A stretch of 64,000 bases of DNA. Origin: Charina bottae. Lineage: Eukaryota > Chordata > Lepidosauria > Squamata > Charinaidae. How positions within the stretch are numbered: the stretch's first letter is position 1; each line of letters starts with the position of its first letter. This document shows, one piece after another, positions 13,061 to 24,644 of the stretch. The stretch is taken from assembly GCA_023362775.1 (NCBI GenBank), contig JALMGJ010000001.1:59427501-59491500 (forward strand). The letters run 5' to 3'. A program made the translations under genes and the position numbers. The notes under the pieces are model-generated. The model saw nothing but the letters and a program-made list of their open reading frames with translations, did no database searches and was not told the DNA's origin.

Positions 13061-13136
13061 CCCAGAGTCACTACATGAGACGTGCAGCTACACAAATGTG
13101 ATTAAATAAATAAATAGATAAACAGATAAATAAATT
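13061..13136 (+). mobile_element. L2/CR1-group LINE, 3' end only (plus strand)
   Basis: GCTGCCCAGAGTCACTACATG at 13059 followed by a tail of AAATA/GATAA units (13105-13136) is a diverged form of the conserved 3' block (GCCCAGAGTC..., then AAATAAATAAATA). Up to about 100 bases upstream may also belong to it. The hairpin is no longer well formed in this copy. Confidence 0.65.
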
Positions 13137-14045
13137 CCTGACTTGACTAAGCATGGACTAAATATAATGTGGACTGCAAGGTGCATATGCTTAAGGGTAG
13201 CATTTCCATTCATTGGTTATAATTACTGGATTAACTAGTCACTACCAGACTATGGATTTCTAGAAGCTATAGTACCAATACATCTAGAGGGCACAAGGGA
13301 AGGGAAGGCTGATCTAGATTCTTGCTAGTTAGTTTCACACCATTTTCTGGATATTTTCAGAACAGTTACTAATCCTTTTGAAGTTTCATACAAAAGTATT
13401 TGTGTTAAGGAAAAAAGAGTTTAGGGACTTTTGTTGTTATTGTTATGTCGGTGTTTTTCTCTGGTCTGGTACCAAAGTTCATAAACATCTGCAGGGCATT
13501 GCAACTTGGCCTACCAAACATAAAAAAGTAGCTGAAGAGGTCAGTCTCTGAGATGGTCAACTGCTCTAAAGGAAGGGAAAAGACAATGTAAATGGTAACT
13601 ATGAATAAGCAAATAATTCATTCAAATCATTACAAATTCAAAATGAGCTCACTGGATATTGCTGTCAGGGAGATACCAAAAAGAAAAGCCAACTGGGAAG
13701 CAAGAAACTTTGCTAGATTACACTAAAACCAACTGGATTTTGTCAGATCTACACATGGTCCTATGTAACTTGATAATGTTTAAAAGCTTTTAAAATTAGG
13801 TGCTGTTTTCTACCAGATAACCTGGATTATCTAGCCAGTTCATTCAACCATCTAAATATTTCAAAAATTTTTTAAATACCATGCCGTGATTCAAATCAGT
13901 CTGCAGAATTGAAAGTATGTTTCACAGCTTGCTGAAACAATGGTCCTACTTTGCCCAGGGTAAACCCTTTCCTTGTAGTGACCAGCTGAAGAGAAAACCA
14001 ACAGTTGTGGATGGGTCTGGGATAAGATGAGTTGAGAACATGCCG
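13137..14045. other. No gene recognised
   Basis: AT-rich unique-looking DNA with no supported feature. Confidence 0.5.
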
Positions 14046-14182
<137 letters not shown>

Positions 14183-14305
14183 TCCTAGATTACTTTCAGT
14201 CACAATGACCCAGCCCCAAAGCATCACTGGGATATACCAGAGTTAAAAAAATACCTGACTGGGATTAGGTCAGTTATATGGGGGGAAAAATTCCTAGCAA
14301 GCTTT

Positions 14306-14412
14306 TCCCAACCTGGTGTCCTCCTTATGTATTAGGGCTACAACTTCCATAATTCTAAGTCTACCTAACCTAGTTGTCATTTCAACATATTTAAAAGCTA
14401 CCAACGTGTGGA
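14306..14412. mobile_element. Degraded MITE of the CAACCTGGTG type
   Basis: CCCAACCTGGTGTCCTCC, then CTACAACTTCCATAATTC, is the left arm of a fold-back hAT-type MITE that I recognise as common in reptile genomes. The right arm is poorly preserved, so the end is approximate and no duplication was identified. Confidence 0.5.
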
Positions 14413-14654
14413 AGTTTGGTTTATGATATTAGACCTTAGCCTAGCTCTAAGACAAATCTCAGCAGGAGGTCTTTTATAGATGGAAGGATGAAGCAGACTA
14501 GAGACAGATGATAGTTTAATGCCAAGATGGACATCAGATTCCAAGGATCCATAATAACTCAGCAATATATGCATTCCTCAGTGAAAGGGGGTACTGATGT
14601 TGAGGATCTGACTTGGAGGTGAGAGCTTCATATTGTGTCCCTATTGGCCTAAAA

Positions 14655-14904
14655 AAGAGCCAGTTTGGTGTAGCGGTTAAGGCACCAGGCTAGAAATGGG
14701 GAGACCAGGAGTTCTAGTCCCACCTTAGGCACGAAGCCAGCTGGGTGACCTTAGGCCAGTCACTCTCTCACAGCCCTAGGAAGGAGGCAATGGCACACCA
14801 CTTCCAAAAAACCTTGCCAAGAAAACTGCAGGGACTAGTCCAGGTAGTTGCCAAGAGTCAAACACTGACTCCAAGGCACACACACGCACACATACACACA
14901 TGAA
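14655..14904 (+). mobile_element. Sauria SINE with 10-bp target duplication
   Basis: The tRNA-related head starts GAGCCAGTTTGGTGTAGCGG (14657) with the B-box-like GAGTTCTAGTCCCACC (14709). It is followed by the unique middle (GGGTGACCTTAGGCCAGTCA) and a Bov-B-like tail (CCTTGCCAAGAAAACTGCAG, CCAAGAGTCAAACACTGA). It ends in a CA-rich simple repeat. The words TGGCCTAAAA at 14645-14654 and 14905-14914 form a perfect target duplication. It has no protein; it would be copied by BovB-encoded reverse transcriptase, inferred from the shared tail. Confidence 0.92.
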
Positions 14905-14914
14905 TGGCCTAAAA

Positions 14915-17900
14915 GCTCAGCCAACTTGGTGGGTCTGCAGCCATAGACTCTAATCTTCTTGACTTGAAGAGGATTGGCCAAGGAAAAAGGCATTATTAGG
15001 AAAACTGTTTCATGACACTGGTCATCGCCTTGTAAGTATTTCAGCTATGATTGCTGTTGCCACAGACTTTGTTTCAAGTAAAATCCAGGAGCAGTTTGGA
15101 ATCTGGAGAAGAGTCCATACAGTTTGTCATAAAACAACACTCATCCTCTGAGGAGAGTTTTGCACATTTCCATATATATGAATCACTTGATGATACAGTT
15201 GCCAGCTGAGTTTAATTCATTTAAATAAAGTAGGCAGTTTTCTAGCAAAATTCATGCCTCAGGAAACCAGCTAGTCTTGAAAAAACTATAAGAATGCTTG
15301 CCTTTTGCTGTCACAGATTTGGATGATGTTCTCTTGCAGCCCACATTTCAGTGTGGTCTAAACAGGGGAGAATCATTTTTTATAGATAATGCCCAGTTTC
15401 TTGAAACATTTTTTTTTAAAAAAACTGATGCATTAATTTTTGAAATATGCAAACATCCTTCATGATCATTTTAAGAAAAAAACATATATTTCAAAACTTG
15501 GTTTACTTTCATCCAGTTTTCTGCAATCGAAAGTACATTGCAAAAAGTCATTTCCTTTTGAGTTGTTGAAAACAAAATACAGCAATTATTAACATTGTTT
15601 CTGGGTAGAGAATTTTGCCTCTTTTCAATAGCCAGACAAAACGTTGGCCCACAATCCCCGATGCAAATGCTCCAAGTCAGGTCATCCTAACTATAAACTG
15701 TTTTCTTATTACTATTTTTCATGACCTTTCTGTTTCAAAAGACAATACAGAGCTGCTCCAAAATCATAGGACCGGCAGACGTAATATGTTCTTGCTGGGC
15801 AAAGTATGTGATACTGTAAAGGGGTTGGGATGCTGTGGTCATTTGTTTGCTTAATTTCCAAAACCTCTATAATGTAATGAGCGAACCATTGCTTTCTTCA
15901 GTGCTGCTGCAGACAGATATTTGCAGAGTATTCCAGCGGAGGAACCATGGGATTCTTATCCTGCTGTGCAACATTATATTACTAAGCTCATGAACACGTG
16001 AAATAATTGGCTCAAACCTTCCATCCCACTCTTCTGCCCTCCCCTCCAGTTTTCCAGATTCCTTTGTCTTCTCTTCTGGTTCCCAGAAGTTGGCATTTCT
16101 GTAATTTTGTTCACTTCCAAATATTTTTATATAATGCAAAGTACACTTGGCTAGTATAACATACACAAGCTGGTGCCAACAAGCTATCTGCCGTTTCCCC
16201 ACCCTCCTTTTACATCTTATCAAGGCAGTTAAAGGACTGTTTAATCTACACTGTATTTCACCCCTTGAATGCTGATCTCAGAAGCTGAAGCAACTGTTAC
16301 CCTAATGGCTGCTTTCAGACATTCCCATAAACCATAGTTTGGTTTAGATGTGGGCTGTTAAACAAGCCACAATCCTAAGCTATTAAGATCTGTACTAACT
16401 CAGAGGTTGATTTTATTGGTTATGCAGGATATACCAAAGTATTGTATGTATGGATCATGAGTTTCAGCAGTTAATCGCCTCTCCTCCATGCTAGCCTTTA
16501 GAAGAGAAATGGTTTTTCTAGGGGTTCTAGAAAAAAGAGATGTTACCAGCCTGAAGTCTGCCCTTGCCTAAATTAATAAATACATTTTGGAAATGAATGA
16601 GAGTGTGTAAAAATGCTAAAACCAAACCAAACCAAACCAAACCAGACTCTTATGTGAATCTTTGTGATTCAGTAGAAAATAAATAGGCCATCAACCATCT
16701 CTATCTAAATCTATTTTTGAAAACATTTCATTTTCAGCTGGCCTCCAATTTAAATGTATATATTGAAACAAAACTGAAACAGACTGGTATTATATTTAGC
16801 CCCTGATACAGTTCTTGATCCCCTTGTGTTTCAAATAATAAAAAATGCATATGGAATTTGCATCAGAAATATAACAGACCAAGTGTGGTTGTTATAACTG
16901 GTTCAATTGTTAAAGCAGGCCTTCCACCTGTTGCTGTTTATAACATGCTTAAGTGGCATCAAGCACAAAAGTCCTGGTTCTATTTATATGGAGCTTTCCA
17001 AGAGATGCATGAAGTGCAAGATAAATTTACAAGAACCTCCTTTCATCTCTTCCAGCACACTACAAGGATCTATTCTTCTCCACAAGTTTTCACACTGTTG
17101 CCACTGATGTTACCTGAAAAGGAGCACCCCGTTTGAGTTATAGATAATAAAGACGGTTGGGTTCGGAAGAGCTTTAAACTCTTTTAATTGGAGAAAGTGG
17201 AATGAAGAAGATCCTTACCAATGCACATTTTGTTTCTATTGCAGATTCCAGAATGCCAAATGGGAACAGAGTTAGACAGATCATAGCTAGTGCACATCCC
17301 ATAAGATGGTCATATTTAGAAGGTTGTACTTGAAGATATCTGTCCTGATCCCCCTGAAACCAACTGCAAATTTTTCTTTAGCCTGTTTATGTCCAAGGAA
17401 TGAGGAAACATCTTTGAAAAGGCTACAATATTTTTCTTTATACTAGGAGCTTCTACCTATTGTCAGGAAAATACCTGTTCTGAGGTTGGACTATTGACCA
17501 GCTGTGAGTTTCAGCTTGGGCTTTCTACTTTCTCAGGATGTTTTCTACCACTGAGCTACACTTCCTCTCTTCTCTAGTCATTTATGATTTTGACTGCTCT
17601 TCCAGTCAGTACTGCTGTCTCTCTACCCAACTCTAGTGTTTGATTCACCACCTTTCCTTCTGCATTTATTGCAACCCATCCTTTCCCTTTGGGCTACCTA
17701 CACTAATCACTTCTACATCCTTCCTGCTCTCACCTTTGCTTGCAATTTTTATACACTCTCAACTTTTGTCTAACAGAACTTTGTTTTTATTCTCCATGAA
17801 AGTGACCTAGAGCTATAGAATTGTGAGCTGCTTGCCCCTGACCTGATATCTTAGTTTGGATGAATACCAAGCCCCAAGGCAGATACGGACAATTTGTACA

Positions 17901-19147
17901 AAAAATTTCCCAAGTCAGATATGACCCACAGTAAAAATCTTACCTGCTGGGAAGATTGTGGAGAAAGCTGAATTGTAGCATAACCTTTTCTCCTTCTCAG
18001 ATATTTATTTTCTTTTTCTTCTTTTTTCTTTCATTTTATTTGTGAGCATTATTGGGAACTGCCAAAATAGGCTGAAGCATCAACCTTGGCTATAGTCAGC
18101 TTGGCCATAAACTGCATGTGGAACCTCTAGAATAGAAAATGGTGCCAAGCAGACTTCAACAGACTGTCAAGTAAACATCCCAGCAAAGTTACACTGTATG
18201 TGTATTCCAGATTTTGTGCCGGTGGTAGAATTGCAGCAATTCACTGCATGGCAGCTGAATCACATTTGGGCACACATCCAATAGCAACAATGTGCTGGAA
18301 AGGCCTCACAGCTGTGAAGAAAAGGGCATGGTCATCTGCACAATACTATACTTTATTAGGTGAAAACTGACCATTTTCTACTGTGTTTATGGTAGAGTCA
18401 GCACCAGTACACCATTCCTGTACTTCAAAACAGTCATATTTACCAATGATGTATATTTATTATATCTTGTTCTATTTTATATTCAAGGCATTTTGGATCT
18501 GCCCATTTCATAAATTTGGCTGTACAGGGATTTGAATTCTGGACTTTCTGGTCAAATTCCACCACTTGATCCTTTGCATTAGATTGATGCTCTTTTCTGG
18601 TTGCAGGTGCTTTGTCTTATTAACAAAATGAATTTATATTCCAAGCTACAGCCAGATGTTTGGTGTGACTTGTCACTTGTGGACTCATCATATTGTTTGC
18701 ATGTTAAACCAAGTCTACTTACCCGCTATAAGCAGATGTATGAAAAGGCTGCATAGTTGTTGTTTTTTTTAAATTTACTATATTGAATTTTAGATTTCAT
18801 CTCTTTACCTCTGTATATCTGTAGAAAGCAAGGAAGATGACTTTGATGGAATGTGCTAGCCCTTTTGCCGAACCAATGGAGCCTGCATATCTCCATCATT
18901 ATCAGATTTCTGGTTGCAGTTGATGAATATAGGAATTCATTTAATCTAGTATCTTCAAGATAAGAATGTCAGAGTTGGTATAACTTAGATTTTGGCAATC
19001 TTTTTTGGAATGGGAAAATGCACATATTTCCCAGTTCCTTGCTTATCCATCCAGAAAAATCTGGTCTATAATAGTTAAATCCTCCTGAGCAGAAAATCTG
19101 TATATTATATATTTGGCTACATAAAGAATTCTGGTCTTTATGCATAA
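14915..19147. other. Long unique-looking stretch, no gene recognised
   Basis: AT-rich DNA. The frames at 15615-15854, 15867-16223 and 16858-17136 have no domain I recognise. Weak repeat-like words (CATAAACCATAGTTTGGTTTA near 16327) suggest an old MITE, but I cannot find two arms. A short pentanucleotide run is listed separately. Confidence 0.5.
16617..16644. repeat. (AAACC)n short tandem repeat
   Basis: Five uninterrupted AAACC units. Confidence 0.9.
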
Positions 19148-19231
19148 CCGCCCAGAGTCCCCTTGTGGGGGGAGATGGGCGGTGATATAAGTTGGAAATA
19201 AATAAATAAATAAACAAATAAATAAATAAAT
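19148..19231 (+). mobile_element. L2/CR1-group LINE, 3' end with hairpin (plus strand)
   Basis: CCGCCCAGAGTC... at 19148 pairs with ...GAGATGGGCGG ending at 19182 (7-bp outer stem), with CCCC and GGGG pairing inside around a TTGT loop. An AAATAA-type tail follows to 19231. This is the 3' end of the same LINE group as copies A-E, but on the opposite strand and without coding sequence. Part of the preceding 100 bases may also belong to it. Confidence 0.78.
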
Positions 19232-21907
19232 TCTCATCATATCATACAATAACATTGAACAAGTATAAACTAGGGGTAGGCAATCTGTAGCCCTCTACCT
19301 AATTTCTAAACCCTTATGGAAAGGATCAGTTCAGCTCTCTGCCCTTTTTCTACAACTTGCTCCTTGGAAGAGAAAAGTGAAGAATCAAGGTGCAAGAGAA
19401 TGAGGGAACAGACATTGCCACCTATTTTGGCTCTGATTCATCCAGTACTTGCTCCAGTCCAACCCACCAGTTGACTTCCAACAGGTTATCCTTAAGAGGA
19501 TGCTTCCCAGACAGAAATAAGATGTTCACCTCAAGCATAATCCAAACTGTATTGTTTGGAGATTGCCCTCTTTCCATAGAACATAAGTGTTCTAGCTATA
19601 AACCCACTTTGTGATTGCTAATTCACTCATGTATTCATAGAATAAGAATAAGCTGCTGCGTACATGGAGGCCTCAGAGCTCTTTGTTTATTGTTAAATGC
19701 TTGTTGACACTTTTTTGTTCAAAATATTAATCACCTAAATGCTCAAGAAGGAACAGGCAATACAAGTGCTCTGAATTTACCCGCTAGAATAACTGCTGAA
19801 AACTGAACCCAGCTTGATGTAAATTTCTCACAAGTTAATTGGTCTTGGCTAAGTCAGAAGAATATCATACTTGGAAATCAGAAGAAGTTTAGAGAGTGAA
19901 GTAATAATTGCTATGCATCACATTCTTGGAACTGCATGATAAGAGATGAGCATTCCTATGGTATGGTGGCAGTATGGAATCCACTAGCAGAACAAGCTGA
20001 GTTTTTAAAAATATGAATGAATCATAGGCCAGTTCACGGCTCATACAGTGACTTCAAGGCTGAAGAACTCAGGGCCTATAAGGAGATTTTGCTAAGCGGG
20101 CTATTAAAAGCAAATTAAGCATGTATGAGGAAGTGGCACACACCATTCCTTTGTTATCTATGGCATTGGCTCAACTATGGAGGGGGTGTGTCATGTTCCC
20201 ATGGTGTTTGATCACTGAGATTTATTATTTGCTCATAAATTTTCTAAGTGCATTTCTCCCATGCAATTACTGTACTATGAAGAAATGGATCTCTTTCCCT
20301 GCACTATGTGTAGGATGAAAAGTTACGTTTTTACGGATTTTGATGAGATTTTCACTTCCAGATTTCAGATAGTTGGATTAGGATAGGATAGTGTATTAAA
20401 GGAGGCTGCCAATTGACTGACCCCATTTGATCATATTTGTCCACCATAAGTTGCTTTCTTTCTTTTCTTTCTGATTAATTTATTTAATTTTACCGTGTGC
20501 TCTAAAATCCGCCATTTCCTATTTTGCTATTTTGTAGTCAACCTTTCAGACTGCTTTTTGCCTGCATGTATATGTGGATTTGCATGAATATACATCAGAA
20601 ATATGATCAGGCTTCGACATATGGGCTGCAAAAATGTGAACAACTGTTAGATGGCAAAAAATGAGCTAAGAGTTTTCTGTATCTCTTTGCTGCCATCCAG
20701 TGGTTGTCTGGATTTTTGTAGCCCAGAACTGTTAACCCTAGCCAGAACTAATACATGCTATATTTATTTGTAGTGCTTCTAACTCATCTTTACTGTATTT
20801 CTGAGTGGTCTGGATCATCATAAAGAAATCCGATGAAGTCAGAACAAAAAATAACAGACAATTTCAAATTGATCTTGAATAGCTCCAAATACTGAAATAA
20901 TAACAATAACAATAATATGCCTATCTCATCTTATCAGCACAAAACATTTTACCATCCACTCCCTGGAAGAATTGTTCTTTTATGCCATTCTCACTCCATC
21001 TTGTTCAGATGCTCATCAGCCCAGCAAAATGCACATCTTGTCCAACATCGAAAGCCTGTGTCTTTTGTTTACTTCAGTTTTTTTACAGTAGCATGAAAGG
21101 AATTTGAATGCATAAATCATGGTCTTACTGTCTGTTCCAGAACTATTAATCTCATTCTTACATCAAGGGTCTATTTTCTTACCTTTGCTACCAAAGACTT
21201 AACCCTGCAGACTTACACTCACAGTAAGTTCTAATTGCACTTGCTGGTTGCATCACAGGCCTGGAAACAGTTTTGCAGATGAATGGCCCCTGTGCAGCTG
21301 AAACGTCCTCCCTCATCTCACTGCATGTGCTCTTCTCAAATGACTGTAAATATACTCATAAGGGTCTGCTAATATAATCATAAGAACAAAAAGGCAAAGA
21401 ACAACACACTTTCTAATTATTTCCTTCCTATTTTCTACAGGTCTGTTTTTCATAACCCAGCACATTAGGGCCATTGCTTCACTGCAGACGGACTTATTTT
21501 CAGTAATAAGTCTGTCCCATTTCCTTGAGTTGCTGTTAGGAGCAATTTGAATGCTATGATCCATTTGCTGCCTTGCAAATATCAAAACGATACAGACGAC
21601 TGTGTTTACCTCTACAGCCTTATTTCCCACATAGGATTCCTGCACAAGACTTTACGTTACGCTCTCCAGTTGAGCTTTAAAGACCATATTTAAGATAGCA
21701 CAGGCTAAAATAATGTGAGTGTTTTACAGGGTTTTATGGTTTTTGTGGCATTTACATTCAATGGGTATTCCCTATTTGAAATGTTGTTTGAAATGATTGA
21801 GATAAACAGGAAAAAACCCAACATGCTGTATCTGCACTTGGAAAAGAAGTCTATGCTATATCCAAGACCAATTAGGATGCAATGGCTAAATATTTTGTCT
21901 TTTATGT
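19232..21907. other. No gene recognised; one weak MITE trace
   Basis: At 19273 the words GGGTAGGCAATCTGTAGCCC resemble the end of a hAT-type MITE, but no partner arm is clear. At 20641-20730 there is a short palindromic repeat shared with 48.3 kb (see findings). The remainder is AT-rich unique-looking DNA. The frames at 20121-20318 and 21313-21645 show no domain. Confidence 0.5.
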
Positions 21908-22060
21908 TTATATCCTGCCTTTCTTACAAATAGCTGGAAGTAGTATATATGGTTTCCCTTCCTACTTCATTTTTTCCTTATAGAACCCTTGTGATGTAGG
22001 TTTGGCTGAGCTTCATTGCTGAATTCATGTCTTGAGTGTTTCTATCTTAGTCCAACATTT
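21908..22060 (-). repeat. tRNA/MIR-like SINE, antisense, degraded
   Basis: ATCCTGCCTTTCTTACAAAT at 21910, TTGTGATGTAGGTTTGGCTG at 21990, GAGCTTCATTGCTGAATTCA at 22009 and TTAGTCCAACATT at 22048 occur in the order expected for an antisense MIR-like squamate SINE. Its sense counterpart is seen at 34.6 and 39.5 kb (CTCACAGGGTTGTTGTTGTG). Ends are approximate. Confidence 0.55.
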
Positions 22061-22153
22061 ATAATACATTGAACACACTGCCTCTCTCCTTTCCAAGGTG
22101 GGGAACACAAACCAAACCCATCTTGCATTGTAATGGGATGCATCACCTTAGAG

Positions 22154-22296
22154 CAGTGTTTCTCAACCTTGGCCGCTTTAAGCTGTGTGGACTTCAACTC
22201 CCAGAAATCCCCAGCCATCACGGGATGCATGCTGGCTGGGGAATTCTGGGAGTTGAAGTCCACACAGCTTAAAGCAGCCAAGGTTGAGAAACACTG
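22154..22296. mobile_element. Fold-back hAT-type MITE (CAGTGTTTCTC family)
   Basis: Left arm CAGTGTTTCTCAACCTTGG (22154) and right arm CCAAGGTTGAGAAACACTG (ending 22296) are perfect inverted ends. The complementarity runs on through GACTTCAACTCCCAGAA, so almost the whole 143-bp element folds on itself. The flanking 8-mers CCTTAGAG (22146-22153) and CCTGAGAA (22297-22304) agree at 6 of 8 positions, as expected of an aged hAT duplication. It has no coding capacity. Other members of the family lie at 36.0, 36.7, 45.5 and 53.3 kb. Confidence 0.85.
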
Positions 22297-22304
22297 CCTG
22301 AGAA

Positions 22305-23465
22305 GCAAGAGGCAAGAGGAAGGAATCTTGTTTGTAGCAGAATCCTGAACATTTAAAAAATTATTATTCCAAATTATTAAAATTATTATTCCAAATTAAG
22401 TTATACAATTTCAGGGGGACTTCCTCTCTTTGGACTGTGTGCAGCGACAAGCATCATCTGCACTTCAGCCCATCATCTATGATGCAATCATCATCTATCT
22501 GATGTTCTCTCTGGGATGGAGAAGGATCAAAACTGCCCTTTCCAGCCAATGAATGTGTGAAACATGCTGGAAGTGAATTATAAAATTTAAAGTCCAATCC
22601 GTTTGGGGTTGCCAGGTTGTGAAAGATTGCTACAATGATCAAGCAGAACATTTTCCATTATCAACTTTCTTAAAAAGAAAAAGAAAAAGAAACTGGACAT
22701 GCCAAGGATAGCATCTGGGCCTAATGTATGCAGATCACATATTTTGATCACTCTTCGTGGCACATACTTTAAGCCACCCACCAGTAAATGTGGAGGAAAG
22801 AATAAAGAATCCTTCTGGACAGGGGTGGAGTGGTGGGGAACACAGATTGTTGTAACTTCTACTTTCCCACTTTGTGTCCAATTTTTTCTGGCACAATTGA
22901 AAAAAACTATTTCCTACATATTTGTGATTTTATGGGAAATTAAACAGCACTGAGTAAGTTTTTTAATTTTTTTTATAACATAAAAGTCAACTATGTAAGA
23001 GAAAAATACCCTGGGAAAATTTCTCTCATCTCATACATATGAGAGAATATCGTGCATTCCCTTGTCCAGCCTATAATTAAGATGAAAGGCATATTTCTAT
23101 TTGATTTGCAATTCAGTGGCGTGGTTTGCATTCCATGCAGGCTGCATCATTGTGATTCTTCTAATGCACTGCAAACAAAACAAAATCATCCTTAACAGCT
23201 TAATCAGATGACATATTACACAGAGACTATTTCAAACTGGCAGGGGAAAAGTAGAATTTCATTGCAGCTCCTTTTAGGAATGAGCTACATCAATGCAGTA
23301 CTGCAGTTGGATTTTATGTGTGAGTTTGTATGTGTGAAACATGTTGATATAAACATGGCTCTGTTCTGTCCCTGTTGAGGAAAGTACTTCTCATAGGTTC
23401 TTCACTGTCAAATATTTACCAAACCCCACAACCAAAGGCAATTTCACACATTTTATCACTACATT
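22305..23465. other. No gene recognised
   Basis: AT-rich unique-looking DNA. A short direct repeat (AAAATTATTATTCCAAATTA) lies near 22355-22398. Confidence 0.5.
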
Positions 23466-23689
23466 GAGAACCAGTTTGATGTAGTAGTTAAGGCATCAGG
23501 CTAGAATCCTGGAGACCATGAGTTCTAGTCCTGCTTTAGGCACAGCTGGGTGACCTTGGGCCAGTCACTTTCTCTCAGCCCTAGGAAGGAGGCAATGGCA
23601 AACCACTTCTGAAAAACCTTGCCAAGAAAACTGCAGGAACTTGTCCAGGCAGTCTCCGAAAATAGAACACAATTGAACAGGAAAAAAAA
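23466..23689 (+). mobile_element. Sauria SINE with 11-bp target duplication
   Basis: Head GAGAACCAGTTTGATGTAGT, middle GGGTGACCTTGGGCCAGTCA and Bov-B-like tail (CTTGCCAAGAAAACTGCAGG, GTCCAGGCAGTCTCCGAAAA) are all present, ending in an A run. ATCACTACATT at 23455-23465 is repeated exactly at 23690-23700. This is the cleanest Sauria SINE in the window. The perfect duplication suggests a moderately recent insertion, although the head already differs from the 14.6-kb copy. Confidence 0.93.
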
Positions 23690-23700
23690 ATCACTACATT

Positions 23701-24558
23701 AGAAATAAAGTCTGTTAGGCTATTTGGAATTGTGGATGCTTCTACAATATATTTACAAGTCCTGTATTTAAAGAGTCACCATAGGACTGTCTTTTCTTTT
23801 AGGTACTTGCCAAGCTGAAATACATCATAGTCTCATGGTACTTCTTTAAATTCTTATAAACGTCTTGCAGAGATATCCACAAATCCAGTTGTTAACTCTG
23901 CAGAGTGAGTACACTCAATTCTCTAGCAAATAGATGACTGAGATCTATACTTCTGGAGTATGGATAATTTCCACTGCAATGTTCAAGTAAGTGAGAGGCA
24001 GCAAATATCCCTTCTAAATGAGAAGTTGCTTTTTCCATATCCCACATATTTGAGAAACCACCCCCTGGTACTCCACCCTTCGGCATCATTTTAGGAGAAC
24101 ATACATGACAGATTCTCAAAATTCCAAACATGTTCACTGGCACCAAAAGATTGTCTACCCTTGTTTTAGGGAGTGCTCTACAACCCTTAGCAATTTTATA
24201 GAGCATGTGGGTCTGTACTGGAGGAGCAGTAAAACTAAGGCATGCCACTATGCACACAGTCAAAAGTTGAGCCTGCTGGGCTTTCAAAATTCTCCAGCCA
24301 ATTTGAGGGCAGAAAAATTGGGTGAATCATGTTTCATCAGGGGCATAGAAACTCTCAAATACTTTCTCAAGGGCAGGTCTTTCCCTTAGCAGTGACAATA
24401 GCACTGAGAACTGGAATTTAAAAATGCAAAAGTGCAAAGTTGTAATTGGATACAGCCCAGTGAATTTATTTAAAAACACCCCACAATCTCTTGGATATAT
24501 GCTGCATCAAGTACACTGGGGCAATGGAGGAATTTCAAGTTTGTGTGTCCCAGCTGTG
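23701..24558. other. No gene recognised
   Basis: Unique-looking DNA. The minus frame 23892-24287 (131 codons) and the plus frame 24105-24389 overlap in opposite senses and show no domain. Confidence 0.5.
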
Positions 24559-24644
24559 GGAAGGAAGGAAGGAAGGAAGGAAGGAAGGAAGGAAGGAAGG
24601 AAGGAAGGAAGGAAGGAAGGAAGGAAGGAAGGAAGGAAGGAAGG
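24559..24644. repeat. (GGAA)n microsatellite
   Basis: About 21 uninterrupted GGAA units. The GRKE-type and LPSF-type frames on the two strands are artefacts of the repeat. Confidence 0.97.

Noticed and set aside
15867..16223. 118-codon minus frame, and 16858-17136 plus frame
   Set aside because: No domain, and composition like surrounding unique DNA; treated as chance.
16320..16380. CATAAACCATAGTTTGGTTTA as a possible MITE
   Set aside because: Only one weak arm is visible, with no partner arm or duplication.
23892..24287. 131-codon minus frame
   Set aside because: Overlapped by an opposite frame of similar length and without a recognisable motif.
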